From: Brevundimonas sp. UBA7664
GTDB lineage: Bacteria; Pseudomonadota; Alphaproteobacteria; Caulobacterales; Caulobacteraceae
DNA length: 64,000 bases
Assembly: GCF_002483305.1 (NCBI RefSeq)
Contig: NZ_DLHQ01000025.1
Location: 35,189-99,188, forward strand
Direction: 5' to 3'
Part shown: positions 33,839 to 42,399 of the stretch, piece by piece
How the letters are laid out: the number at the start of each line of letters is the position of its first letter
How positions within the stretch are numbered: position 1 is the first letter of the stretch
The notes under the pieces: generated by a model
What the model saw: only the letters and a program-made list of their open reading frames with translations
Told to the model about the DNA's origin: nothing
The model's database searches: none
Program-made: the position numbers and the translations under genes

Positions 33839-35404
33839 ATGCCCGACGCCGCCCCCGGCCTGTTTCTTGGCCAGTCTGACAAGCCGGAACAGCTTCTGTT
33901 CCACCGCGCCAACCGCCACGGCGTCGTCGCCGGCGCCACCGGCACGGGCAAGACCGTCACCCTGCAGATCATGGCCCAGGGCTTTTCCGACGCCGGCGTC
34001 CCCGTCTTCTGCGCCGATGTGAAGGGCGATCTGTCCGGCATCTGCGTGCCGGGTTCGCCCAATGAGAAACTGCTGGCCCGCGCCGCCGGCATGGGGCTGA
34101 CGCTGACGCCGCGCGCCGCCCCGACCGTGTTCTGGGACCTGTACGGCCTCAAGGGCCATCCGATCCGCACCACCGTCAGTGAGATCGGCCCGCTGTTGCT
34201 GGCCCGGATGCTGAACCTGAACGACGTCCAGGAAGGCGTGCTGTCGGTCCTCTTCCACGTCGCCGATACCGAAAAGCTCCTGCTGCTCGACCTCGACGAC
34301 CTGCGCGCCATGCTCGCCTACGTCGGCGAGAATTCGGAGCGCATCGGCCGCGAGGTCGGCAATGTCGCCCCCGCCTCGATCGCCTCGATCCAGCGCGCCA
34401 TCCTTCAGCTGGAGCAGCAGGGCGGCAAGGCCTTCTTCGGCGAGCCGGCCCTGCGACTGGAAGACATGATGCGCACCGGCCTTGACGGCCGCGGCCAGGT
34501 CAATGTGCTGGACGCGACGAAGCTGATGGCCAGCCCGCGCCTGTATGCCGCCTTCCTGCTGTGGCTGCTGTCCGAGTTGTTCGAACAGCTGCCCGAGGTC
34601 GGCGACCCCGAAAAGCCGCGCCTCGTCTTCTTCTTCGACGAGGCCCATCTGCTGTTCAACGACGCCCCGCCCGCCCTGCGCGAAAAGGTCGAACAGGTCG
34701 TTCGCCTGATCCGCTCGAAGGGCGTCGGCGTCTATTTCGTCACCCAGAACCCGGCCGACATTCCCGACAGCGTGCTGGCCCAGCTGGGCAACCGCATCCA
34801 GCACGCCCTGCGCGCCTACACCCCGGCCGAACAGCGCGGGCTGAAGGCGGCTTCGGACAGTTTCCGGGTCAATCCGGCCTTCGACACCGCCGAGGCCATA
34901 CAGGGTCTGGGCGTTGGCGAGGCCCTGGTTTCGACCCTCGACGAAAAGGGCGCGCCCCATGTGGTCGCCCGCACCCTGATCCGCCCGCCGGACAGCCGGC
35001 TTGGCCCCGCCACCGACGCCGAACGCGCCGCCGTCATGGCCGCCAGCCCGGTGCGGGGGCTGTATGAGGCGGTGGTCGACCGCGACTCCGCCGAGGAAAT
35101 CCTCGCCCTCCGCCGGGGCGCGGCGGATCAGGCCACGGCCGACGCCAAAATGGCCGAGGCCCGGGCGAAAGCCGACGCCGCGGCTGCGAAAGAGGCCGAA
35201 AAGGCCGCCGCCGCCCGCGAGAAGGTCGAGGCCCGCGAACAGGCCCGCTACGACCGCGAAGCCGCCCGCCCCCGCGCCCCGGCCCGCCGCTCGACCCGCG
35301 AGACGCCGATCGAGGCCGCGACCAAGTCCGTCCTGCGCACGGCGGGGAGCACGATCACGCGCGAACTGCTGCGCGGCCTGCTGGGCGGTTTGCGGCGGCG
35401 GTGA
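33839..35404 (+). CDS. HerA-like helicase-domain ATPase (DUF853/YjgR family)
   Basis: A 521-residue FtsK/HerA-type P-loop ATPase. Walker A is HGVVAGATGTGKTVTLQIMAQGF (core GATGTGKT, residues about 32-39). FCADVKGDLSGI follows it, Walker B is LVFFFDEAHLLF, and KGVGVYFVTQNPADIPDSVLAQLGNRIQHALRA is the arginine-rich C-terminal core. A long Ala/Lys/Glu coiled-coil stretch (residues about 430-480) precedes the basic tail. The family is widespread in Proteobacteria and uncharacterised; a role in DNA translocation or repair is inferred. Its stop overlaps the next gene by 4 bp. Confidence 0.9.
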   Translation: MPDAAPGLFLGQSDKPEQLLFHRANRHGVVAGATGTGKTVTLQIMAQGFSDAGVPVFCADVKGDLSGICVPGSPNEKLLARAAGMGLTLTPRAAPTVFWDLYGLKGHPIRTTVSEIGPLLLARMLNLNDVQEGVLSVLFHVADTEKLLLLDLDDLRAMLAYVGENSERIGREVGNVAPASIASIQRAILQLEQQGGKAFFGEPALRLEDMMRTGLDGRGQVNVLDATKLMASPRLYAAFLLWLLSELFEQLPEVGDPEKPRLVFFFDEAHLLFNDAPPALREKVEQVVRLIRSKGVGVYFVTQNPADIPDSVLAQLGNRIQHALRAYTPAEQRGLKAASDSFRVNPAFDTAEAIQGLGVGEALVSTLDEKGAPHVVARTLIRPPDSRLGPATDAERAAVMAASPVRGLYEAVVDRDSAEEILALRRGAADQATADAKMAEARAKADAAAAKEAEKAAAAREKVEAREQARYDREAARPRAPARRSTRETPIEAATKSVLRTAGSTITRELLRGLLGGLRRR

Positions 35405-35934
35405 CGGAGCGCGACCCGGACCTCGTTCTCGGCGGCTTTTGCCTGTGGGTGATAGGGAAACCCTATTCGGACGTGGAGGACGACTACGGTCAGGACCTCC
35501 TGAGTTTCGAGATCACAGTTGAAACGCTTTGGTCGACGGTTCGATGTGGCGGCACGCTATCGGCCGCCCGATTGGCAGGTTTCAGTCGGGACCTGGCATC
35601 CATCGTCGACACGCTGGACGGAGAGGCGGTTCTGGAGGCTTCCGAAGGAGGAACGGTAATGGTCCTGACTCTGACGATGAGGCCTCTCGGTCATGTCGAC
35701 GCCGTGCTCGCCTTGCGGATTGGTTACGACGAAGAGGATCACCGGATCGCCTGGAGTCTTGACCAGACTTACCTTGCTCCCCTGGCCCGTCAGGTCCGGA
35801 TGCTCGCCGCCGCCTACCCTTCACCCTACCCGGCCAGCATTCTGGAACGCGTGAAGGCTTTCGAACCACTGAGATCGGGGCTGGCGTCTCGACTTCTGAA
35901 TGCAATCTTTGGCGCTCGGACCGGCCCGATCTAG
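35401..35934 (+). CDS. Hypothetical protein, possible WapI-type immunity family
   Basis: A 177-residue cytoplasmic protein starting at GTG 35401, coupled (GTGA) to the HerA-like ATPase gene. The N-terminal half has VLGGFCLWVIGKPYSDVEDDYGQDLLSFEITVE, and later come LASIVDTLDGEAV and ALRIGYDEEDHRI. This reminds me of small immunity-type proteins (WapI group), which have a W-x-x-G...D-x-x-D-(Y/F)-D pattern, but the resemblance is from memory and weak. It is visibly less GC-extreme than its neighbours. No toxin gene is adjacent, so it may be an orphan or have another role. Its TAG shares the CTAG of the convergent mltA stop. Confidence 0.6.
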   Translation: MTERDPDLVLGGFCLWVIGKPYSDVEDDYGQDLLSFEITVETLWSTVRCGGTLSAARLAGFSRDLASIVDTLDGEAVLEASEGGTVMVLTLTMRPLGHVDAVLALRIGYDEEDHRIAWSLDQTYLAPLARQVRMLAAAYPSPYPASILERVKAFEPLRSGLASRLLNAIFGARTGPI

Positions 35935-37028
35935 CCCCGCGGAACCAGCCGCCACATCCTGAGCGGATGGCGCACCGCGCCCGCCTCCGCGCCGGCCGCG
36001 GGGCCTCGGCCCATGTAGAAGTCGGCGCGGACGGGCCCGCGGATGGCCGAGCCGGTGTCGAGCGCGACGACCAGACCCTGATAGCTGCCCCGCGCCCCGA
36101 CCAGATTGCCGCCGTCGGCCGAGATCCACACCAGATCGCCATAGCGCCAGTGGGCCGGATCGACGGCGATGGACCGGCGGGCGGTCAGGGGAATGCCCGC
36201 CGCGCCGTTCGGGTCGCCGCCGTCGTCGGGGTCCAGGGCGAAGAAGATGTAGCGGGGGTTCAGGGCCATGACCGCCCTCGCCTCGGGCCCGCGATGGGCC
36301 GCCAGCCAGGCGCGGATGGCCTCGCCCGAGGTTCCGTTGGGCGGCAGCAGCCCCTGCTCCGCCATCGGCCGGGCGATGCCGACGAAGGGACGGCCGTTGT
36401 CGGCGGCATAGGCGGCGCGGGCCTTCGACCCGTCCTCGAAGGTCAGATAGCCTGAGCCCTGGATCTGCAGGAAGAACAGGTCCTCGGCCCGCATCCAGGC
36501 CAGGGCGTCGTCCGCCGGGGAGGCCTCGATATCCGCGCGCACCGCCGATACGTCGCCGCGGGCCCAGCCGGGCGGGCGGGCCCGGAGGGGCATGTCGAAC
36601 TCGGCGTCGGGCGCGCGGCGGGCCTGATACTCCGGGGCGAAATAGGCCGTCATCAGGCCCGGTCCGCCGTCCGGCGTCACGGCCGCCACGACGGTGAAGC
36701 CGGTCTCGAGGAAGGCGCGGGCCGCCGAGGGCGTGACCGGCTTTGACGTCTGTTTGATGTGCATCGCCCGGTCGCACTGCGTCCGGGAGGCGGCGTCGCG
36801 GGCCACGGCGCAGCCGACCGCCCAGGCCTCGAAAGCAGCGAGGTGATCCTCATCGTTCCAGCCGGGCAGGGTCGCGGGACTGGCCCCGGCCGGGGCGGGA
36901 CCGGGCGCGGGCGTCTCCGTCGGGGGGGGCGCAGGCGGCGGCCGGGTCGTCGCGGTGGCGCAGGCGGCCAGAACCATGGTCAGGGCGAGGCAGGCGGCCG
37001 TCTGCCAGCCGCGCGGGCCGCCCCGCAT
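35931..37028 (-). CDS. mltA: Membrane-bound lytic murein transglycosylase A
   Basis: A 365-residue lipoprotein that cleaves glycan strands to 1,6-anhydromuropeptides. The start is the ATG giving MRGGPRGWQTAACLALTMVLAACA, with lipobox L-A-A-C. The MltA domain includes GLMTAYFAPEYQARR, FFLQIQGSGYLTFEDGS and ALNPRYIFFALD. The C-terminal 3D domain has the catalytic Asp region LVVALDTGSAIRGPVRADFYMGRG. It overlaps the Tim44-like gene by one base (TGATG), so the two form an operon. Confidence 0.95.
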   Translation of the reverse strand: MRGGPRGWQTAACLALTMVLAACATATTRPPPAPPPTETPAPGPAPAGASPATLPGWNDEDHLAAFEAWAVGCAVARDAASRTQCDRAMHIKQTSKPVTPSAARAFLETGFTVVAAVTPDGGPGLMTAYFAPEYQARRAPDAEFDMPLRARPPGWARGDVSAVRADIEASPADDALAWMRAEDLFFLQIQGSGYLTFEDGSKARAAYAADNGRPFVGIARPMAEQGLLPPNGTSGEAIRAWLAAHRGPEARAVMALNPRYIFFALDPDDGGDPNGAAGIPLTARRSIAVDPAHWRYGDLVWISADGGNLVGARGSYQGLVVALDTGSAIRGPVRADFYMGRGPAAGAEAGAVRHPLRMWRLVPRG

Positions 37029-37666
37029 CAGGCGGCGGCGGCTTCGGTGCGAGCCAGCACCCAGTTGGGGTCGCTGGCGCCGAGGGTGCGTTCGAAGGTC
37101 CACAGCTCGGCCACGCGACGCTCCTCGACCTGTTCCTCGGCCGCCGGATCGCCCGGCTTCACCCGGTTGCGCAGCTCGGCCAGGAACCGGACCTTGGCGG
37201 TGGCGAGGTTCTCCTCGGCCGAGGCCTGTTCCAGATCGGCGCGGGCGGGATGAAGGAATTCCGCGATCTCGGTCTCGCCCCGGCTCTCGCGCGCGGCGAT
37301 GCCGATCTCGAACGAGGCCATGACGGTCGGGGTCAGCAGGGGTTTCAGCGTCTCGCGGTCGCCGGCGGCATAGGCGCGGACGATGGTCTCATAGGCCTGG
37401 CGCGCGCCCTCGAGGAAGCGCACCGGGTCGAAGGCCGGATCGCGGGCCTTCAGGCCGGCGATCGAGGCCAGGGTGACGGCGTCCAGCACATTGGGCCGGC
37501 CGCCGGCCTGATCGGGCGCGGAGGCGTTCGGAGCAGCGGCTGGTTTGGACCGGGCGTCCTCCTCCGGCTGACGACCGACCTTCTTGCCCAGCACATTGTA
37601 GAGCTGGAACAGGATCACGGCGGCGATGACGGCGAAGATGATGATCTGGATCTGGACCGGCGGCAC
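37028..37666 (-). CDS. Tim44/TimA-like domain protein
   Basis: A 212-residue membrane-anchored protein. The start is GTG 37666, giving M-PPVQIQIIIFAVIAAVILFQLYNVLG, a single N-terminal membrane helix, with AAGGA 8 nt upstream. Longer frames run into the opposite secB region. A polar linker leads to the Tim44-like domain (about residues 75-205): ARDPAFDPVRFLEGARQAYETIVRAYAAGD, RETLKPLLTPTVMASFE and ELWTFERTLGASDPNWVLART. The domain is used in membrane-protein import or assembly in mitochondria and is common next to secB in Alphaproteobacteria. The bacterial role is not well defined. Confidence 0.9.
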   Translation of the reverse strand: MPPVQIQIIIFAVIAAVILFQLYNVLGKKVGRQPEEDARSKPAAAPNASAPDQAGGRPNVLDAVTLASIAGLKARDPAFDPVRFLEGARQAYETIVRAYAAGDRETLKPLLTPTVMASFEIGIAARESRGETEIAEFLHPARADLEQASAEENLATAKVRFLAELRNRVKPGDPAAEEQVEERRVAELWTFERTLGASDPNWVLARTEAAAA

Positions 37667-37910
37667 TGGCAATCCTTGACTGGCGTCCGGCGGAGGGTCC
37701 GGACGCGACGGGAGACGATTAGGGGCTGATATAGGGACGCGCAACCGGAACCGCCCATCCGGCCAGGTGCGACCTGTCGCCTCTCCAGCTTGCCAGGGCC
37801 TGAATCCTCCCGGGCGAGCATCGTTGCCGCATCCGGAGCCTCGTGCTAGTCGCCGCGCCTTCCCGGCGCCGTAATCGGACGCCGTCCACTCATTCAGACA
37901 GACCTGACCG

Positions 37911-38429
37911 ATGACCGACGCCGCGCCTCCCTCCGACGCCAACACCGCCGCGCCCGCCGATAACGGCCCCCAGGGCCCGGCCGGCCCCGGCTTCCGCATC
38001 GTCGCCCAGTTCGTGAAGGACCTGTCCTTCGAGAACCCCAAGGCCCCCGACAGCCTGCGCGTCGACGGCAAGCCGGCCATCGACATGGGCGTCGAGATGA
38101 ACGCCCAGGGCCGTCCCGACGGCCTGTTCGAGGTCGATCTGCGCCTGACCATCAAGGCCACCACCGACGCCATGACGGTGTTCAACGTCGAACTGCTGTA
38201 CGGCGGCCTGTTCGCCCTGCAGGGCGTGGCCGAGCAGGACATCGAGCCGCTGCTGCTGATCGAATGCCCGCGCTACCTCTTCCCGTTCGCCCGCGAGATC
38301 ATCGCCCGCGCCACCTCGGACGGCGGCTTCTACCCGCCCTTCATGCTCGACCCGATCGACTTCGCCGGCATCTACGTCGCCCGCCAGCAGTCGATCGCGC
38401 GGGGACCCGCGGAAACCGGCAAGGCCTGA
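37911..38429 (+). CDS. secB: Protein-export chaperone SecB
   Basis: A 172-residue tetrameric chaperone that holds preproteins unfolded and delivers them to SecA. An Ala/Pro-rich N-terminal extension of about 25 residues precedes the domain: FRIVAQFVKDLSFENPKAPDSL, the VEMNAQG strand, FNVELLYGGLFALQG and LLLIECPRYLFPFAREIIARATSDGGFYPPFMLDPIDF, the SecB signature. It is divergent from the Tim44-like gene across a 244-bp gap. Transcription is probably ended by the hairpin at 38468. Confidence 0.97.
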   Translation: MTDAAPPSDANTAAPADNGPQGPAGPGFRIVAQFVKDLSFENPKAPDSLRVDGKPAIDMGVEMNAQGRPDGLFEVDLRLTIKATTDAMTVFNVELLYGGLFALQGVAEQDIEPLLLIECPRYLFPFAREIIARATSDGGFYPPFMLDPIDFAGIYVARQQSIARGPAETGKA

Positions 38430-38467
38430 GACCCGGCGGCGGTCCGCCGCCGCACCGGGACATTCGA

Positions 38468-38497
38468 AGGGCGTCCGTCAGGCGGCGGACGCCTTTT
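38468..38497 (+). terminator. Rho-independent terminator of secB, overlapping the dnaQ 3' end
   Basis: Stem GGCGTCCG (38470-38477), 8-nt loop, CGGACGCC (38486-38493), then TTTT. It lies 40 nt past the secB stop. The loop and right arm are also the last codons of the convergent dnaQ gene, so both strands constrain this sequence. Confidence 0.7.
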
Positions 38498-39203
38498 CGA
38501 TGTCCAGACCATAGCCCTTCCACAGCGACCAGTCCTTGAGCGTCGCCCGCAGGAAGGCCTCGTGCGCCGCCTGTTCAGCCTCGCCGCCGCGGGTCAGCAG
38601 CGGACGCGGGCGCGGCGGATAGCCCGCCGCCGCATGGGCCGCCGCCGCCGCCGTCACCGTGCGTGAGGCCGACAGGTCCAGCCGACGCTCCTTGCCGCCC
38701 TTGAGCTCCAGATAGACCTCGGCCAGCAGACGGGCGTCGATCAGGGCGCCGTGCAGGGTGCGTTCGACCAGCGAGACCTTGAACCGCTTGCACAGGGCGT
38801 CGAGCGAATTGGCCATGCCCGGAAACCGGGCCTGGGCCAGTTTCAGCGTGTCGATCCAGCGGTCTTCGGGGAACAGGACCCGGCCGCAGCGGCCGAATTC
38901 GTGATCGATGAAATTGCGGTCGAACTGGGCGTTGTGGGCGATGATCGGGGCGTCGCCGATGAAGTCGCACAGGTCGATGACGATCTCGGCGAATTTCGGC
39001 GCGTCCTTCACCTTCTCGTCGGTGATGCCGTGCACCCGGATGGCGTCCGCCGGGATCAGCCGCTCGGGATGGATCAGCCGGTGGAAGGTCCGCCCCGTCG
39101 GCAGCAGATCCTCGATCTCGATACAGCCGACCTCGATCATCCGGTCGCCCGTGCGGGGGTCGAAGCCGGTGGTTTCGGTGTCGAGAACGATTTCGCGGGA
39201 CAT
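38478..39203 (-). CDS. dnaQ: DNA polymerase III epsilon subunit (proofreading exonuclease)
   Basis: A 241-residue 3'-5' exonuclease. The DEDDh motifs are visible: ExoI VLDTETTGFD, ExoII IAHNAQFDRNFIDHE and ExoIII HGALIDARLLAEVYLEL, with conserved His and Asp. GDRMIEVGCIEI and FHRLIHPERLIPADAIRVHGIT match DnaQ. The C-terminal part contacts the polymerase alpha subunit. It is last in the run ppsR-maf-aroE-coaE-dnaQ leading away from the putative origin. Confidence 0.97.
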   Translation of the reverse strand: MSREIVLDTETTGFDPRTGDRMIEVGCIEIEDLLPTGRTFHRLIHPERLIPADAIRVHGITDEKVKDAPKFAEIVIDLCDFIGDAPIIAHNAQFDRNFIDHEFGRCGRVLFPEDRWIDTLKLAQARFPGMANSLDALCKRFKVSLVERTLHGALIDARLLAEVYLELKGGKERRLDLSASRTVTAAAAAHAAAGYPPRPRPLLTRGGEAEQAAHEAFLRATLKDWSLWKGYGLDIEKASAA

Positions 39204-39209
39204 GACCCC

Positions 39210-39851
39210 TTATTGCGACCGTTCGCCCGCTTTCGGAAGACCATGCCGGGGCGGCGTCCACCCCTTGGCCAGAACCATCCCCACGATTTCGTCCACCCGG
39301 GCCCGCGCCGCCTCGAGGCCGACGCCCGTGTCGATCACGAAATCCGCCCGGTCGCGCTTCTCGGCGTCGGGCATCTGGCGCGCCAGAATGGCCTCGTACC
39401 GCTCGCGGGTCATCCCAGGCCGGGCCAGCACCCGCGCCGCCTGCACCGCCGCCGGGGCGGTCACGACCACCACGGCGTCCACCGCGGCGTCGCCCCCGGT
39501 CTCGAACAGCAGGGGGATGTCGAGCACCGCCAGCCTGACGCCCCGGGCTTGCGCCGCCGCCAAGTCCTCCAGCCGTCCCTTGAGCACCAGAGGATGGACG
39601 ATCGCCTCCAGCCGCCGGAAGGCCTCTCCATCCCGGCCAAGGGTCTCGGCCAGCCGGGTCCGGTCGACCGCCCCGTCCACGACCACGCCGGGGAAGGCGT
39701 CTCCGACCGGGCCGACGGCCGCACCGCCCTTGGAATAGAGCCGGTGAACCGCATCGTCGGCGTTCCAGATCAGGGCGCCGGCGTCGGCGAACATGCCTGT
39801 CGTCGTCGACTTGCCCATGCCGATCGAGCCGGTCAGGCCGAGGACGATCAT
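39210..39851 (-). CDS. coaE: Dephospho-CoA kinase
   Basis: A 213-residue P-loop kinase catalysing the last step of CoA synthesis. Walker A is LTGSIGMGKSTTTGMF; DADDAVHRLYSKGGAAV (N-A-D-D-A-V-H in the actual sequence) is the CoA-binding segment. VLDIPLLFETGGDAAVDAVVVVTAP is the typical lid/core motif, and ARQMPDAEKRDRADFVIDTG matches the family C-terminus. The start overlaps the aroE stop by 4 bp. Confidence 0.97.
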   Translation of the reverse strand: MIVLGLTGSIGMGKSTTTGMFADAGALIWNADDAVHRLYSKGGAAVGPVGDAFPGVVVDGAVDRTRLAETLGRDGEAFRRLEAIVHPLVLKGRLEDLAAAQARGVRLAVLDIPLLFETGGDAAVDAVVVVTAPAAVQAARVLARPGMTRERYEAILARQMPDAEKRDRADFVIDTGVGLEAARARVDEIVGMVLAKGWTPPRHGLPKAGERSQ

Positions 39852-40645
39852 GACCCGCTCTCCAGCACACGGAGCGCGATCCCGCGGACGTCCACATCCG
39901 GCGGGTCGATTCCGAACAGGGCCCGGAAGGATGGCCGGGCCTGGCCGATCAGCATGGCCAGACCGTCCACCACCGTCAGGCCCCGCTCACGCCCCGCCGT
40001 CAGGAACGGCGTCATCAGGGGCCGATAGGTCATGTCCATCAGGACCGCGTCCGGGCGAAGCGCCGACATCCCGACGGCGGGGGGAACGCTGAGCGCATTG
40101 ACGACCAGCACCGCCCCGGCGAGGGCGTCCGGTCCGACGACAGACCCGCCGACCTCCACCGCCAGCGCCTCGGCGCGCGCCGGCGTCCGGTTCAGAATTC
40201 CGACACGCGCCCCGGCCCCGGTCAGGGCCGCCACCGCCGCCCGCGCCGCGCCCCCGGCGCCCAGCACCACCACCGGGCGCCCCGGGAGCGCCAGATCAGG
40301 GGCTTGCTCCTCCAGCGCCGACATCAATCCAGACCCGTCCGTGCTGTCAGCGGCGATCTTCCCTTCCTCGAACACCAGCAGATTGGCCGATCCGCAGGCG
40401 GCGGCCGTGGCTCCAACCTCATCCGCGAGCGACAGGGCCAGCGCCTTGAAAGGCGCCGTGACGTTCAGGCCGCGCAGATCACCCCGTCGGCCGCGGTCGA
40501 TCAGGGCCCTGAACTGGTCGTCGTCGGCCGGCCCGTAGCGGTCATAACGGGCGTCAAGACCGGCCGCTGTGATCCAGGCGGAATGGATCGGCGGGCTCAG
40601 CGAGTGGATCACGGGCTGGCCGACGACGCCGACAACCACGGTCAT
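39848..40645 (-). CDS. aroE: Shikimate dehydrogenase
   Basis: A 265-residue NADP-dependent enzyme of the shikimate pathway. The substrate-binding N-terminus has GVVGQPVIHSLSPPIHSAW and the catalytic lysine in GLNVTAPFK. NADP binding is by VVVLGAGGAARAAVAAL and LNRTPARAEALA. The start ATG 40645 overlaps the maf stop by 4 bp. Its place between maf and coaE is the common alphaproteobacterial order next to the origin. Confidence 0.96.
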   Translation of the reverse strand: MTVVVGVVGQPVIHSLSPPIHSAWITAAGLDARYDRYGPADDDQFRALIDRGRRGDLRGLNVTAPFKALALSLADEVGATAAACGSANLLVFEEGKIAADSTDGSGLMSALEEQAPDLALPGRPVVVLGAGGAARAAVAALTGAGARVGILNRTPARAEALAVEVGGSVVGPDALAGAVLVVNALSVPPAVGMSALRPDAVLMDMTYRPLMTPFLTAGRERGLTVVDGLAMLIGQARPSFRALFGIDPPDVDVRGIALRVLESGS

Positions 40646-41244
40646 GATTTCAGCACCCCGGCCCGGCGCAGTTCGGCGAGCACCGGCCACAGCGGCAGGC
40701 CCAGGACGGTGAAATAGTCGCCCTCCACCGCCTCGAACAGCTGGGACCCCATGCCCTCCAGCCGGTAGGATCCGACGCAGGCCAGCACACCCTCGCCCTC
40801 GGCCGCCAGATAGGCGTCAAGGAAGGCGTCGGAGAACTCCCGCACCCGCATCGTCGCCGTATCCACCCCGGACCAGACAATCTGGCCATTGCGGGCCAGG
40901 GCCGCGCCGGAGTGCAGATGATGAGCCCGGCCGCGCATCGCCGCCAGCCTGACCCGCGCCGCATCGAGCGACGGGGCTTTCGAAACCAGGCCGCCGTCGA
41001 AGGCCAGGGTCTGGTCCGCCCCCAGCACCCAGGCGTCGGCGTCATGACGCGACACCGCCAGCGCCTTGATCCGCGCCAGTTCGACCGCCAGTCCCGCGGC
41101 GTCGGCCGGATCATGGGCGTTCTTGACCGCGTCCTCATCCACATCGGCGACCTGAACCGAAAAGAGCACGCCGACGTCGGCCAGCATGGCCCGGCGCGCC
41201 GCGCTCTTGGAGGCGAGGATCAGCCGTTCGGAGGGCGCTGTCAC
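40642..41244 (-). CDS. maf: Maf family nucleotide pyrophosphatase
   Basis: A 200-residue house-cleaning enzyme hydrolysing dTTP/UTP or modified pyrimidine nucleotides. The N-terminal motif ILASKSAARRAMLADVGV fits Maf, although the usual S-x-x-R-R has Ala before Arg-Arg. ARIKALAVS, WVLGADQTLAFDG and DAYLAAEGEGVLACVGSYRLEGMGSQLFEAVEGDYFTVLGLPL are family signatures. It starts at GTG 41244 and overlaps the ppsR stop by 4 bp (GTGA). Confidence 0.94.
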   Translation of the reverse strand: MTAPSERLILASKSAARRAMLADVGVLFSVQVADVDEDAVKNAHDPADAAGLAVELARIKALAVSRHDADAWVLGADQTLAFDGGLVSKAPSLDAARVRLAAMRGRAHHLHSGAALARNGQIVWSGVDTATMRVREFSDAFLDAYLAAEGEGVLACVGSYRLEGMGSQLFEAVEGDYFTVLGLPLWPVLAELRRAGVLKS

Positions 41245-42125
41245 CAGGCCGCTCCCAGCTTCCGGGTGCGGCGCTCGTTGAGCAGGTTGATGATGGCCGC
41301 GGCCGTCTCCTCGACCGAACGCCGGGTGACGTCGATGACCGGCCAGCCGCGTCGTTCGAAGGCGCGCCGGGCCTTGACCGTTTCCTCGCGCACAGCCTCA
41401 TGGTCGACATAGGAACTGGCCCGGTCGGCGTTCAGTCCCTCCAGCCGGTTCTTGCGGATCTGCACCAGCCGGTCCGGCGAGACGGTGAGGCCGACCACCA
41501 GCGGATTCTTCAGCCCGACGAGACGTTCGCCGTCCTCCTGTCCCGGCACCAGCGGCACATTGGCGGCGCGGATGCCGCGATGCGCCAGATAGATGCAGGT
41601 CGGGGTCTTGGAGGTGCGGCTGACCCCGCACAGCACCACATCCGCGCCTTCCAGCTGGACCGCCGTGCCTTGGCCGTCGTCATGGGCCATGGCGTAGTCG
41701 AGGGCGGCGATGCGGTTGAAATAGTCGGTGTCCAGTGCGTGCTGCGCCCCGACCCGGGTCGACAGGGCCGCACCGAGATAGCGAGACAGCGCGCCGACCA
41801 GCGGGTCCAGGGCGGCGATCTGGGGCATGTCCAGCTTGAGGCAACCCTGCTCGAGCTGTTCGCGCAGCTCGCGGTCCACCAGGGTGTGCAAGACCACGCC
41901 GGGCGAGGCCGCGACTTCTTCCAGCACCCGCTCCATCTGTTTTCCGGAGCGAACCAGGGCGTAGATGTGCTCGATCGGAATGACCCCGTCGAACCGGGCC
42001 ACCACAGCCTTGGCCATGGCGTTCAGGGTCTCGCCGGTGGAATCCGAGACCAGATGGACGTGGAAATAGGTCGCCAGCCGCGACGGGCCCGAGGCGCGGC
42101 CCGGGCCGGACGAACCCGGGGTCAT
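41241..42125 (-). CDS. ppsR: Pyruvate, phosphate dikinase/PEP synthase regulatory protein (DUF299)
   Basis: A 294-residue bifunctional kinase and phosphotransferase that switches pyruvate, phosphate dikinase or PEP synthase off and on. FHVHLVSDSTGETLNAMAKAV is the N-terminal signature. The nucleotide loop is VLCGVSRTSKTPTCIYLAHRGIRAANVPLV. The C-terminus (RASSYVDHEAVREETVKARRAF, WPVIDVTRRSVEETAAAI) matches the family. It is the first gene left of the putative origin and starts at ATG 42125. Confidence 0.95.
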   Translation of the reverse strand: MTPGSSGPGRASGPSRLATYFHVHLVSDSTGETLNAMAKAVVARFDGVIPIEHIYALVRSGKQMERVLEEVAASPGVVLHTLVDRELREQLEQGCLKLDMPQIAALDPLVGALSRYLGAALSTRVGAQHALDTDYFNRIAALDYAMAHDDGQGTAVQLEGADVVLCGVSRTSKTPTCIYLAHRGIRAANVPLVPGQEDGERLVGLKNPLVVGLTVSPDRLVQIRKNRLEGLNADRASSYVDHEAVREETVKARRAFERRGWPVIDVTRRSVEETAAAIINLLNERRTRKLGAAW

Positions 42126-42324
42126 CGGCGGCTGTCCATGATTGCGAGACTCCTGTGGACGGGGCGGGGCGCCATCGGGGCGCCGGCGGCGGCGAAGGGG
42201 GCGCCTTTTCCTATAGCCGGGCCGGACGCGGGCCGCGAGCGGGGACAGAGGTGGACGGCGACCGACCCGCCGGCATCTTTCATCCCAAGGCCGACCTTCA
42301 TGTCCCGTCCGGCTGTGGAGATCC

Positions 42325-42339
42325 TTAACGAGACGTTAA
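42325..42339. promoter_or_regulatory. CtrA binding site (perfect TTAA-N7-TTAA)
   Basis: TTAACGAGACGTTAA matches the CtrA consensus TTAA-N7-TTAA at all eight fixed positions. In Caulobacter, phosphorylated CtrA binds such sites in the origin to block initiation in swarmer cells. Confidence 0.8.
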
Positions 42340-42384
42340 CGGCGCCCAGGCCGGAGAGGGTCGCGCCGGCCGCGAAGCCCGCCG

Positions 42385-42399
42385 TTAAGGCCTCGTTAG
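42385..42399. promoter_or_regulatory. CtrA binding site (TTAA-N7-TTAG)
   Basis: TTAAGGCCTCGTTAG has the correct 7-bp spacing and one mismatch in the second half-site. It lies 60 bp from the perfect box, so the two face the same side of the helix within about half a turn. It is immediately followed by the DnaA-box-like TTATCCCCG. Confidence 0.7.
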
